This document shows positions 16,509 to 24,850 of a stretch of 36,064 nucleotides of DNA, piece by piece. Location of the stretch: contig NZ_QLMK01000020.1 in NCBI RefSeq assembly GCF_003259955.1, positions 1 to 36,064 on the forward strand, read 5' to 3'. Under the pieces are notes generated by a model, which saw nothing but the letters and a program-made list of their open reading frames with translations, was not told where the DNA came from and did no database searches. The stretch comes from Falsochrobactrum ovis. GTDB taxonomy: Bacteria > Pseudomonadota > Alphaproteobacteria > Rhizobiales > Rhizobiaceae. Numbering within the stretch: the first letter of the stretch is position 1; each line of letters opens with the position of its first letter. Both the position numbers and the translations under genes were made by a program.

Positions 16509-17783
16509 ATGGCACTTACAATTATTGTGGCTTTTATGGCCCTGTTTATTCTGGGATTCCCGGTCGTCGTGGCGATTGTGGTTCCTGCCTTGATCTATGT
16601 AGTTTACGCGGGATTTCCGTTAGAGTTGATGGCGCAGCGCATGACCTATGCGCTGGATTCATTCCCGCTGGTCGCAGTCCCAGTGTTTATCTTCGTGGGT
16701 TGCCTGATGAATCAGGCTGGCATTACCAGTCATATATACCGCTTCGCGCAGACTTTGGGTGGGCGCGTTCCGGGCGGATTGGCGCAGGTGAATGTTATCG
16801 GATCCTTGGTCTTCTCGGGCACATCGGGCGCGGCGCTTGCCGATATAGGTGGTTTGGGCCGGATTGAAATTAAAGTAATGACGGATGCAGGATTCAGCCG
16901 TCCCTATTCGGCGGCGATTACTGGTGCTTCAGCTATTGTCGGTCCCATTTTCCCGCCTTCCATTCCTTTGATTATTTACGGCTCGGTCACGAGTGTTTCG
17001 ATTGTTCAGCTGTTGATCGCAGGGATTTTACCTGCACTTTTTTATACTGCCATATTGATGCTCACGGTTGCATGGCTGGCTAAAAAGTACAATCATCCGC
17101 GATCCAAGCGCTGGCCAACTCTAAAAGAGCTTTGGGGTGCCTTTCTGCCCGCCGCACCAGCACTTATGACGCCGGTTCTCCTGATAGGAGCGATGTTGAA
17201 CGGGTGGTTTACCCCCACTGAAGCTGCATCCATTACAGTCGCTTATGTCCTTTTTATCGCCACGGTTTTTTATGGCGGCATCTCTTGGGAACGGCTTCGT
17301 TTCGCATTGTTTGATACGGTCAAGACAACCTCGGCAGTGTTGATTATCGTTTCTGCGGCCGCACTATTTGGTTGGGTAATGGCGGTGGAACAATTGCCGC
17401 AAATATTTACCCGTGGACTTCTATCGCTTTCGACAGATCCTTTGATTTTGCTTTTGCTCGTCAACGTGCTCTTGTTGATCGTGGGCATGTTCCTGGACAG
17501 TACGACGGCAACGTTGCTGGTGGCGCCACTTGTAGCAGCGCCGCTCGTGATGGCAGGCGTGGACCCGGTTCACCTAGGTATCGTTTTTGTCTTCAATCTG
17601 ATGATCGGACTAGTGACACCGCCTCTTGGACTGGCATTATTCATGCTTTCCGACATAGCTAAAGTGTCAATGTGGAGCGTGTTGCGGGCATTTCTGCCAT
17701 TTTATTTGCCACTATTAGTATCGCTCCTGATCATTACCCTCTGGCCTGATCTAAGCCTTTGGTTACCTAAAATGATACGATAG
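16509..17783 (+). CDS. TRAP transporter large permease (DctM family), system 2
   Basis: The 424-residue channel subunit is full length. Motifs include the FPLVAVPVFIFVGCLMNQAG block, the FSGTSGAALADIGGLG segment and IVGPIFPPSIPLIIYG. AAAGGGGCG precedes the ATG. It differs clearly from the permeases of systems 1 and 3, so it probably carries a different substrate. It is the last gene of the rightward operon and is followed by a hairpin. Confidence 0.95.
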   Translation: MALTIIVAFMALFILGFPVVVAIVVPALIYVVYAGFPLELMAQRMTYALDSFPLVAVPVFIFVGCLMNQAGITSHIYRFAQTLGGRVPGGLAQVNVIGSLVFSGTSGAALADIGGLGRIEIKVMTDAGFSRPYSAAITGASAIVGPIFPPSIPLIIYGSVTSVSIVQLLIAGILPALFYTAILMLTVAWLAKKYNHPRSKRWPTLKELWGAFLPAAPALMTPVLLIGAMLNGWFTPTEAASITVAYVLFIATVFYGGISWERLRFALFDTVKTTSAVLIIVSAAALFGWVMAVEQLPQIFTRGLLSLSTDPLILLLLVNVLLLIVGMFLDSTTATLLVAPLVAAPLVMAGVDPVHLGIVFVFNLMIGLVTPPLGLALFMLSDIAKVSMWSVLRAFLPFYLPLLVSLLIITLWPDLSLWLPKMIR

Positions 17784-17799
17784 TAAGATCGGACTTACT

Positions 17800-17823
17800 G
17801 GCCCTTGCAGAAATGCAGGGGCC
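17800..17823 (+). terminator. Hairpin after dctM (system 2)
   Basis: GGCCCTTGCA and TGCAGGGGCC form a 10-bp stem with one G-T pair and a GAAA loop, 17 bases after the stop. There is no long T-run. Confidence 0.6.
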
Positions 17824-18335
17824 AAGCCTCCTCTGGGTGCGGCTGATGGCGTATTCTGGAAGATAAAACCGACAAGCACGGCTTTTCTGGCGTGACTATA
17901 TTAGTTCCGACTATCCGGTCGATGCGGGCTGCGACAAATGCTAAATTTGGATACAATGGGGAAGGGAGCCGGCCAAGAAAGCTTCGAAGCCGACGCTCTT
18001 TTTCAAGCGCACCGGTGTGCGAGGTCTCATAATCGTCTCAGGCCGATCGGTGCCTATTGAGAACTCCGACAAAGAGCCAGCGTTCTTATCGCCCTGCACG
18101 TTGAAGAGACCGGATTTATTGCCGTAAGTAAGGTAACGAATAGGTGTTTTAATCGCGGAACATTTACTTGAGCCTCGCCCACGCTAGCGCCTTACCCTGG
18201 ACGCTAAATGGATATGGCTGGGGAACAGATATAGCGACAATATCAACTTGTTAAATCTTGATGTCCGAGACGAAGCCTATACCACTTGCGTATTGTTGTG
18301 GCACCGGGTGGGCAATCTCTATCTTGTTTGCAGAA

Positions 18336-18368
18336 GGCGCCAGAGCAGGGTTCGCCTGCTCTGGCGCC
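18336..18368 (-). terminator. Terminator of the leftward bicupin-dctP transcript
   Basis: GGCGCCAGAGCAGG pairs perfectly over 14 bases with CCTGCTCTGGCGCC around a five-base loop, nine bases beyond the dctP stop. Only a short T stretch follows on the minus strand. Confidence 0.7.
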
Positions 18369-18376
18369 ACAGCCTT

Positions 18377-19372
18377 TTACTCTTTGTCAGCCGCGGCCAT
18401 AGCTGCTCGCGCTTTTTCGACAAGATCAGTGCCGATCTGTGCGCTATACTCCTCGACAACAGGCGCAACGCGCTCTCTCATCTCTGCAAGCGCTTCTGGC
18501 GTTGGAAAGGTAATCTCGAAACCCTTATCCGCGAGTTCCTTTTCCAGATCCTCTGCAGCCTTACGGGAAATCTCCCGCTGGAATACTGCTGACTCCTTAG
18601 CCGCCTCCATTACAGTTGCCTTGTCTTCCTCGGAGAGACTATCAAACCATTTCTGGCTGGCGAGCAAAACGAAGGGCGTATAGACATGCCCGGTTTTGGC
18701 CAGATGGTCCTGCACCTCATAGAATCTGGCGGTGTGGATGAGAGCGTAAGGCGTTTCCTGTGCATCGACTGCGCGATTTTCAAGAGCGCTGTAAAGCTCC
18801 GGCCATGGAAGTGGTGTCGGATTGGTTCCCAAAGCAGACCAGGTCGCCAAGAACAGCGGGTTAGGTATAACTCGGATATTCAGATTGGCCATATCCTCAA
18901 CCGTGTTAACCGGGCGGATTCCATTGGTCATGTGGCGGAACCCATTATCCCACCAAGCTAGTCCTACAATGCCGGTCTTTTCTTTCAGCAGTGCGAAAAG
19001 CTCCTCGCCAACCTCACCGTCCATGACAGCGTCCACCGCGTCAAAGTCCTTGTAGAAGAATGGAAGGTCGTAGATCATGAACTGCGGAACAACGCCGACT
19101 AGATTCGGGGTAGGCCCGACCATGATGTCGATGAAACCGGCCTGAACCGATGCCTGCATGTCGGGCTCGCTGCCGAGAACCCCATTACCGAACGTGTCGA
19201 TTTTGATACGCCCATCGGTTTTCTCTTCCACAAGTTTCGCAAAATAGCGCGAAGCTTCTCCAACCGGATGTTCTTCCACAGGCACATAGCCCAAGCGCGC
19301 GTTCTGAGCCAGGGCAGGAGCGGCAGCAATAAGCCCTCCTACCAAAGCCGCAGTTAGAAGAAGTGATTTCAT
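18377..19372 (-). CDS. TRAP transporter substrate-binding protein (DctP family), system 3
   Basis: The 331-residue periplasmic protein has a Sec signal peptide (LLLTAALVGGLIAAAPALA, cleaved before Gln near residue 23). DctP marks are the NLNIRVIPNPLF arginine region and the RAVDAQETPYAL motif. The ATG at 19372 follows TTGGGAGGACAAACT; the in-frame TTG at 19387 is part of that ribosome binding site. Its permease partners are probably the dctQ and dctM genes at 27820-29639, about 9 kb away, since no permeases adjoin it. It follows the bicupin by 180 bases. Confidence 0.92.
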   Translation of the reverse strand: MKSLLLTAALVGGLIAAAPALAQNARLGYVPVEEHPVGEASRYFAKLVEEKTDGRIKIDTFGNGVLGSEPDMQASVQAGFIDIMVGPTPNLVGVVPQFMIYDLPFFYKDFDAVDAVMDGEVGEELFALLKEKTGIVGLAWWDNGFRHMTNGIRPVNTVEDMANLNIRVIPNPLFLATWSALGTNPTPLPWPELYSALENRAVDAQETPYALIHTARFYEVQDHLAKTGHVYTPFVLLASQKWFDSLSEEDKATVMEAAKESAVFQREISRKAAEDLEKELADKGFEITFPTPEALAEMRERVAPVVEEYSAQIGTDLVEKARAAMAAADKE

Positions 19373-19513
19373 AGTTTGTCCTCCCAAGGATGGTTTGCTG
19401 GAACCAAGATGCAGGGACCGTCACCCATAAAGCAAACAGAACCTGCGGGTAGTATGAGAATTGCCCCCCTGACCACTATTACATTGTATGTTTTTATTAT
19501 TGGATTATCGTGT

Positions 19514-19543
19514 TGGCCCGCCCTGATCATTGAGGGCGGGCCA
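19514..19543 (-). terminator. Intercistronic hairpin between the bicupin and dctP (system 3)
   Basis: TGGCCCGCCCT pairs perfectly with AGGGCGGGCCA over 11 bases around an eight-base loop, nine bases beyond the bicupin stop. No T-run follows, so partial read-through to dctP is likely. Confidence 0.6.
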
Positions 19544-19552
19544 TTGGTTAAA

Positions 19553-20515
19553 TTACTTCAGGTATTCCTTGCCCGAAATTGGAGGCGTCGCCGGCTGATT
19601 GTTCACTGGCCAATGATGCGATCCACCCGGATAGCCGTTGATAGCAATCCGCGTATCATAGCCCGGGCAGTAGTTAGCCGCTGAGTGCCAACGACCGGCC
19701 GGAACATAGACGATATCGCCTGGCTCGGAAACGAAAGGCGTCAAGCCTTCAATATTGTACTGGATCTGCCCTTCCATGATGAACCAAAATTCCGCATAGT
19801 CCACATGGAAATGTCCAAGTGCTGTCGTGGGCTGCATGTTGCAGTCACGTGCCTGACCGCGGATGCGGTTGACGAACATGCGATCGTCGCTCACAAAAGC
19901 ACCGGCGGAAGGAGCTGCGAAAAAGTCGACATAGATCGGCTGAGGCTGACGTGTCAGGCTATCAGGTGCATCTAATCGACTGAGGTACCAGTCCGTTCCG
20001 GGTGGTGATTTAGGCAGAGTTGCCGAGTCTTCTTCATAGAGAATCGTAGCGTCTGCGTTGAAGATCTCAAAGTGCAACGATGGCACCGTCCCCACATTTT
20101 TCAGCGAGAACGCCCGACGGAATGGAACCCGGACCATGAAGCCCTTACTGGCAACAAAAGGCTCCACACCCTGGATGTTAACTTCGATCTCTCCTTCCCA
20201 CACGATGAATGCAGTCTGGTGATCTGCCACGCGCAAAGTCGGTGTCGAATCCGACACGGCTAGCTGATGCCATGCCGCCCGTAGGTGCTTGTCATCGACG
20301 ACCGGTACGCGCCAGGTCTTAAGCTTGTTGGGTGTCGCAATCTTGGCACGCACATCCGCGATTGTCGTACGCGGCTTATGCGGAGCCTTGTAGGGCGCTG
20401 CCGCCACAGGTTTCGGTGTCCAGGCATTCACTGTCTGTGCAGCGGCGCTGGTAACGCCCACCCCTCCGATTGCTAACGCTGCCAATAAGGCCAACGAGCT
20501 TTTCCGTACATTCAT
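19553..20515 (-). CDS. Exported bicupin protein
   Basis: The 320-residue protein has a Sec signal peptide (SLALLAALAIGGVGVTSAAA) and two cupin domains. The C-terminal domain has a complete metal site: motif 1 GHFHVDYAEFWFIMEG and motif 2 GDIVYVPAGRWHSA. The N-terminal domain (about residues 80-150) keeps the fold pattern with WEGEIEVNIQG but lacks the histidine pair and has an arginine where the motif 2 histidine should be. It may therefore be structural. The ATG at 20515 follows TTTGGAGGAGAAACT. It is probably a periplasmic dioxygenase, isomerase or sugar-acid-binding protein; the substrate is unknown. A candidate IclR site lies at 20602-20618, upstream. Confidence 0.85.
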   Translation of the reverse strand: MNVRKSSLALLAALAIGGVGVTSAAAQTVNAWTPKPVAAAPYKAPHKPRTTIADVRAKIATPNKLKTWRVPVVDDKHLRAAWHQLAVSDSTPTLRVADHQTAFIVWEGEIEVNIQGVEPFVASKGFMVRVPFRRAFSLKNVGTVPSLHFEIFNADATILYEEDSATLPKSPPGTDWYLSRLDAPDSLTRQPQPIYVDFFAAPSAGAFVSDDRMFVNRIRGQARDCNMQPTTALGHFHVDYAEFWFIMEGQIQYNIEGLTPFVSEPGDIVYVPAGRWHSAANYCPGYDTRIAINGYPGGSHHWPVNNQPATPPISGKEYLK

Positions 20516-20601
20516 GAGAGTTTCTCCTCCAAACATAAGGCAATCGCGATCCCAGCCTGAAAATTAATATTCCCTCCCAAGCCCCCCCGCTTGCCCACAA
20601 T

Positions 20602-20618
20602 GTGGATACGTTGTCCAC
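20602..20618. promoter_or_regulatory. Candidate IclR operator upstream of the bicupin
   Basis: GTGGATA-CGT-TGTCCAC has the same 7-3-7 architecture as the perfect site at 34691, with one mismatch between the arms. It lies 87 bases before the bicupin ATG and just beyond the upstream gene's end. Confidence 0.5.
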
Positions 20619-20639
20619 CACTAGATAGTGCTCAGCTTA

Positions 20640-21677
20640 TCACCGGTTGTCAACTCTCTGGTTGGCTCCGTCGTGACGGTGTTTTCCGCTAGCGGAAGAG
20701 AAGGGTTCCAAAGGTTGGTTGGATCGCTCAGGCACGGACGTGACGGGGGTGATTGGGGCTCCATTCTGGAACCAACTAATGACGTTCTGCGCCACGAGGT
20801 CTGCCATTGCGGTGCGCGTGCTCTCCGATGCGGATGCGATATGGGGCAGAAGGGTGAGGTTATCGAGCTCCAACATCTCCACTGGAACATTGGGTTCATC
20901 CGCGAAAACATCGAGTCCGGCGGCGGCTATCGTTCCTGTGCGTAATGCGCTGATCAACGCATCCTCATCCACGACGGTGCCCCGGCCCGCATTGATGAAA
21001 ACGCCTTCGGGTCCGAGTGCAGACAATATTTCCGCATTTACGCTGTTTGCAGTCGCTGGCCCCCCAGGCACGATCGAGATGAGCACATCGACGGCGCTAG
21101 CAAGTTCCAGCAGGGACGGAAAATAATTATACGAGACCCCCTCTGCCGGGCGCCTGCTGTGATAGGCAACTGGAAGTCCAAACGCTTCGATCCGTCGAGC
21201 GATGCTGCGACCAATTCGGCCCATCCCATACATGCCGACGGTGCGGTTGCGCAGCGTCAGTCGGGTGAGGGGATAGTTTGAGACTTTCCATTTGCCCTCG
21301 CGAAGGTAAGCTTGCGCCTTAGGAATTTCGCGCACGACGCTGATAAGCAGCCCTATTGTGAGGTCGGCCACCTCCTCATTCAGTACATCTGGCGTATTTG
21401 TAACAACGATATTTCGGCTGTGTGCATAGGTAGCATCGACCGAATCATATCCGACCCCGTAGCTGGCGATAATTTCCAGATTGGGAAGAGCGTCAATAAA
21501 TTGACGATCAATCCTAGTGTTACAGGCTACGCCAGAAATTGAAGCCCGTATGTGCGGAGATAGACGGGTTTCAACGTCGCTGTCAGGAATTTCTATAAGA
21601 TTGAAATGCGTTCTAAGCATGTCCCGAGCATGCTCGTGCATCCAGCCCGGTATGAGCACGGTGGTGGTTTTCGACAA
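20640..21677 (-). CDS. D-2-hydroxyacid dehydrogenase (NAD-binding, GhrB/hydroxypyruvate reductase type)
   Basis: The 345-residue enzyme has the NAD-binding motif GMYGMGRIGRSIARR and the catalytic trio: arginine in NAGRGTVVDE, glutamate in DVFADEPNVP and histidine in LLPHIASASESTR. It should interconvert a 2-oxo acid and a D-2-hydroxy acid, such as glyoxylate/hydroxypyruvate-type substrates. The start is TTG, with GAAGGAAAA before it. The last 30 or so residues (after ITPVTSVPE) extend past the usual end of the family and look unstructured; this may be a drifted stop. It is the first gene of the leftward group and is divergent from the alcohol dehydrogenase. Confidence 0.9.
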   Translation of the reverse strand: MSKTTTVLIPGWMHEHARDMLRTHFNLIEIPDSDVETRLSPHIRASISGVACNTRIDRQFIDALPNLEIIASYGVGYDSVDATYAHSRNIVVTNTPDVLNEEVADLTIGLLISVVREIPKAQAYLREGKWKVSNYPLTRLTLRNRTVGMYGMGRIGRSIARRIEAFGLPVAYHSRRPAEGVSYNYFPSLLELASAVDVLISIVPGGPATANSVNAEILSALGPEGVFINAGRGTVVDEDALISALRTGTIAAAGLDVFADEPNVPVEMLELDNLTLLPHIASASESTRTAMADLVAQNVISWFQNGAPITPVTSVPERSNQPLEPFSSASGKHRHDGANQRVDNR

Positions 21678-21792
21678 CGGTTTTCCTTCCGATTCAGGTG
21701 TTACTGCTGGCGATGATGAGATGGCAATTCAACGTGGGCGGGGCGGGGTGGCAATCCACCCCGTCTCCTCCCAATATTAGTTTGATCACAAT

Positions 21793-21809
21793 ATGGTCAT
21801 CCTGTCCAC
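21793..21809. promoter_or_regulatory. Candidate IclR operator in the divergent promoter region
   Basis: ATGGTCA-TCC-TGTCCAC has the 7-3-7 spacing with two arm mismatches. It lies 116 bases before the start of the D-2-hydroxyacid dehydrogenase gene and 99 before the alcohol dehydrogenase. Confidence 0.4.
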
Positions 21810-21837
21810 ATTGAGGGCCTTGCTCGCATGAAGGTGC

Positions 21838-21883
21838 TTGACAAATGGGCGGTAGCGAGGATTTACTTGGATGCTGCGTCCAT
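21838..21883 (+). promoter_or_regulatory. Predicted promoter of the alcohol dehydrogenase-SDR operon with a candidate IclR operator
   Basis: TTGACA (21838-21843) and TTTACT (21862-21867), 18 bases apart, place the transcription start near 21874. That falls inside TTGGATG-CTG-CGTCCAT (21867-21883), a degenerate 7-3-7 copy of the IclR site. The position over the start fits repression. Confidence 0.45.
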
Positions 21884-21907
21884 ATTGTGGGCAGGGAGTG
21901 TCGCAAC

Positions 21908-23035
21908 GTGAATATTATAAATTATCTTACAACCGTTAGATTCGGGATTGGAGCAAGCGAGGCGCTCGCAGAAATTTTGCATGAACTCGGTGTTTCGCGA
22001 CCATTGGTGATCAGTGATCACGGTATCAAAGCTGCCGGTCTCTTGGATCGTCCAGGTTTTGCATTTCTGAAAACAGCACCGATTTTCCTTGATGTTCCGA
22101 CCAATCCGACGGAAAGCGCGGTTGCGGCTGGTCTTGAGCTTTACGGACAACGCGGCTGCAATGGCATTGTCGTGATCGGTGGAGGGTCTCCAATGGACCT
22201 AGCTAAGGGCGTGGCGTTACTTGCTACTCACGAGGGCGAACTCGAACGTTATGCGGCGATTCTTGGCGGTGTAGCACGCATTACTAGCGCGGTAGCACCA
22301 CTCGTCGCGGTCCCGACCACAGCAGGCACCGGATCCGAAGTCGGGCGAGCGGCGCTTATTACGCTGAATGACGGACGGAAGCTGGGTTTCATCAGTCCGT
22401 ATCTCATCCCGCGCGGAGTGGTCTGCGACCCGGCATTGACGATGGGGCTGCCAGCGGGTCTGACAGCAGCAACAGGGCTTGATGCGCTATCGCATTGCAT
22501 TGAGACATATCTCTCCCCCCGTTACAATCCGCCAGCAGAGGCGATTGCCACCGATGGTTTCCAACGTATCTGGAAGGCTCTGCCGGTTGCCTATGCAGAT
22601 GGCACAAATGCGCAAGCGCGGACCGAACTGATGATGGGCGCCCTCGAAGGCGGCATGACGTTTCAGAAGGGGCTTGGCGCCGTCCATGCTCTCAGCCATG
22701 CACTGGGTGGTCTCCAAGAGGTGAGCCTCCATCACGGAACTCTTAACGCCATTTTGATGCCGGTTGTCCTTCGCTGGAATGCTGAAATTGATGCTGCGGC
22801 CAAGAAGATCAGCCAGCTTGAGAAGTTAGCTGGGCTCGAAGGAACCACGCTGGCAGACGCGCTGGACGATTTGAATCGTCAGTTGGGCATTACGTCTAAA
22901 TTATCCGAATTGGGCGTTTCTCATGAGGTCATCGATTGGGTGTGTGAGCGAGCGCTGGAAGACCATAGCCATCCGACCAATCCTCGCCCGCTGAGCAAGG
23001 AAGACTATGCCGCGATTCTTGAAACTGTCTTCTAG
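21908..23035 (+). CDS. Iron-containing alcohol dehydrogenase, cluster 2
   Basis: The 375-residue group III Fe-type dehydrogenase has [11 protein letters not shown] for NAD(P) binding, the [11 protein letters not shown] signature, and metal ligands in [11 protein letters not shown] and [11 protein letters not shown]...HHG. It resembles 4-hydroxybutyrate dehydrogenase-like and maleylacetate reductase-like proteins; the sequence alone does not separate them. The GTG at 21908 follows GCAGGGAGTG; an in-frame ATG at 21845 lies in the promoter region. It is about 30% like the cluster 1 enzyme by eye and not a recent duplicate. The SDR follows 34 bases later in the same operon. Confidence 0.9.
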   Translation: MNIINYLTTVRFGIGASEALAEILHELGVSRPLVISDHGIKAAGLLDRPGFAFLKTAPIFLDVPTNPTESAVAAGLELYGQRGCNGIVVIGGGSPMDLAKGVALLATHEGELERYAAILGGVARITSAVAPLVAVPTTAGTGSEVGRAALITLNDGRKLGFISPYLIPRGVVCDPALTMGLPAGLTAATGLDALSHCIETYLSPRYNPPAEAIATDGFQRIWKALPVAYADGTNAQARTELMMGALEGGMTFQKGLGAVHALSHALGGLQEVSLHHGTLNAILMPVVLRWNAEIDAAAKKISQLEKLAGLEGTTLADALDDLNRQLGITSKLSELGVSHEVIDWVCERALEDHSHPTNPRPLSKEDYAAILETVF

Positions 23036-23069
23036 GCTTTAAACACAGAACTAAGGAGGAGTTCATTTC

Positions 23070-23816
23070 GTGAGACCAATTGTGATCGTAACGGGCGCGA
23101 GCCACGGTATCGGTGCCGCAACCGCTCGTATGTTTGCGGCCGAAGGCTACGATGTCTGCATAAGCTATCTCTCAGATACTGCAGCGGCAGCCGAAGTTGT
23201 TGCAGATTGCGAGGCCAAGGGAGTTCGCGCTCTTGCAGTACAGGGCGATGTGGGCAAGAAGGAGGATATTGAAGCGCTGTTTAGAGCCTGCGATGAAGAA
23301 CTTGGGCGCGTAACTTGCCTAGTCAACAATGCCGGGATCATTGGAAAAGCTGGAAAGATAGAAGACTTGCAGCCGGACGTGCTCGAAACCGCTTTTCGGG
23401 TCAACGTTTTCGGCGTCATATACTGTATTCAGGAAGCCGCAAAACGCATGTCCACACGCCAGGGCGGGCAGGGCGGGACAATCGTGAACATGTCTTCACT
23501 GGCCGCATTCCTTGGCAGTCCCAACGAATATGTCCACTATGCAGCAACTAAAGGCGCAGTGGAATCCATCACATTCGGCGCAGGCAAGGAGCTAGCGCCC
23601 GAGGGCATCCGGGTGAATGCCATACGGGTCGGGACCACTAATACCCGCATACACACACAGGGAGGGAATCCTGACCGGCCTGCCCGAATTGCGGCGGTGA
23701 CTCCGATGGGCCGTATCGCGGAGCCTGAGGACATCGCTCGCGCGGTTCTAATGCTTGCATCTCCCGGTGCTGGATTTATGACGGGCACCCTCATCACAGT
23801 GGCCGGAGGCCTCTAA
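23070..23816 (+). CDS. Short-chain dehydrogenase/reductase (SDR)
   Basis: The 248-residue classical SDR has the cofactor motif TGASHGIGAA, the NNAG motif, the catalytic serine in VNMSS and the YxxxK pair in YVHYAATKGAV. It ends with the usual FMTGTLITVAGG. The absence of an acidic residue right after the second strand suggests either cofactor. It starts with GTG after AAGGAGGAG. It is the second gene of the alcohol dehydrogenase operon and presumably oxidises or reduces a hydroxyl in the same pathway. Confidence 0.92.
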   Translation: MRPIVIVTGASHGIGAATARMFAAEGYDVCISYLSDTAAAAEVVADCEAKGVRALAVQGDVGKKEDIEALFRACDEELGRVTCLVNNAGIIGKAGKIEDLQPDVLETAFRVNVFGVIYCIQEAAKRMSTRQGGQGGTIVNMSSLAAFLGSPNEYVHYAATKGAVESITFGAGKELAPEGIRVNAIRVGTTNTRIHTQGGNPDRPARIAAVTPMGRIAEPEDIARAVLMLASPGAGFMTGTLITVAGGL

Positions 23817-23849
23817 CATCAGCGCACTGGATTGGTTCCACGCAATTGA

Positions 23850-23880
23850 GGCCGGTTTGGTATCCTTACTCAGACCGGCC
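23850..23880. terminator. Hairpin between convergent SDR and gspK genes
   Basis: GGCCGGTTTG and CAGACCGGCC form a 10-bp stem with one T-G pair and an 11-base loop. It lies between converging genes and could serve both, although T-runs are missing. Confidence 0.55.
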
Positions 23881-23898
23881 ACGTATCCATTCTAGCAT

Positions 23899-24819
23899 TC
23901 ATTTAAGTTCGTCTGATGCGCGCCGCCATTCAAGCACTCTATAGGGAGCCTGGTCAGTGGTTGATACAAGTATCAACGCTTCGAAAGATTCACTGTAGCC
24001 CGATTGCAGATTTGTTCTGACAACGGCACGCCAGCTTTGTGCAGATGCAGCTGTGTTAAAGTTTACCGCTGCAAGTGCGCGGTTGAGTTCTTCGCGTGAC
24101 AACCGACCGACATTAAAATCCGAGATTGCTTTTCGTGCCGATGGAGGGAGGCCGGGAATGACCGCCAGCAATTGATTATCCAGCGCTTCAAGGCGAACGC
24201 CAGTCAAACCGGATGAAACGGTAAGATAGCGTTCGATTGCAATGGCAATCTCAGGCGTTATTCCGGGAAAGGAAGCGAGTTCTGAGACGGTTTGAAACAG
24301 TTTTTTGTTGTTTGCTGGTTGCGGAGCTGCAGGACCCGTCGGCTGTCCGCTTGGAACCCCTGAGCGATGGTCGACAATCCTTTTGGCCAAATTTTCAGCG
24401 ATTGCGGGGGCGGCGCCAGCAGCGCGCAACGCGCCCACAATCAATGGCTGTTCGGCGGTATTAAGGTCGATCCGTAAAGCTTCATTTGTCGCAAAAACGG
24501 AAGCGACGCCCGCGGGAAGGGTAATCGTTGAGGAGATATGGTCGTCGAGCGTGTCCTCACCGTCAGACGGACCTATGCGAATTTCGGCTACAGCTAGCGA
24601 GAGCCCAGCTTCGGCTAGAATACGTGCTCTTGCCTTGTCTTCTGTGACACGCACACCAGTCACGACACCAGACATCTGCACACGGAGGATAACGGCAAGA
24701 AACCCTAGAAAAATCATAATCCACAGCACGCTGACTAGGATTGTGCCTCGTTGGTTTGTTGATGAATTCTTGCTCGCTTGCCGCCATGAAAAACGGTGCC
24801 ATCGCCTCTGGCAAATCAA
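23899..24819 (-). CDS. gspK: Type II secretion minor pseudopilin GspK
   Basis: The 306-residue protein starts with a short basic leader, a prepilin-type cleavage site in NQRG/TILVSVLWIMIFL and one hydrophobic helix. The usual Glu5 of major pseudopilins is absent, which is the known mark of GspK. The large C-terminal domain contains the helix-hairpin-helix-like repeat typical of GspK (IDLNTAEQPLIVGALR and FPGITPEIAIAIERYL). The TTG at 24819 is preferred because AAGAGGAGAG lies just upstream; a longer in-frame start at 24933 would overlap the prepilin peptidase gene by 83 bases. GspK caps the pseudopilus tip with GspI and GspJ, neither of which is in this window. Confidence 0.85.
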   Translation of the reverse strand: MICQRRWHRFSWRQASKNSSTNQRGTILVSVLWIMIFLGFLAVILRVQMSGVVTGVRVTEDKARARILAEAGLSLAVAEIRIGPSDGEDTLDDHISSTITLPAGVASVFATNEALRIDLNTAEQPLIVGALRAAGAAPAIAENLAKRIVDHRSGVPSGQPTGPAAPQPANNKKLFQTVSELASFPGITPEIAIAIERYLTVSSGLTGVRLEALDNQLLAVIPGLPPSARKAISDFNVGRLSREELNRALAAVNFNTAASAQSWRAVVRTNLQSGYSESFEALILVSTTDQAPYRVLEWRRASDELK

Positions 24820-24850
24820 GTTTTTTCTCTCCTCTTTCCTATCAATTTGA

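Larger units (their letters stand above)
17784..18376. other. 593-base gap between the two catabolic clusters
   Basis: No gene is supported. The region has hairpins at both ends (17800-17823 and 18336-18368) serving the flanking operons, which converge on it. The middle has no repeat, tRNA or clear promoter that I can see. It may contain decayed coding sequence and marks the border between the GntR-linked and IclR-linked clusters. Confidence 0.5.

Noticed and set aside
7188-23035. The two Fe-type alcohol dehydrogenases as a recent duplication
   Set aside because: They differ in length, inserts and most residues outside the motifs, so they are distant relatives with separate roles.
24305-24850. 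A 181-codon frame opposite gspK and several long frames opposite other genes
   Set aside because: They are antisense to well-supported genes and match nothing; such mirror frames are common in DNA of this composition.
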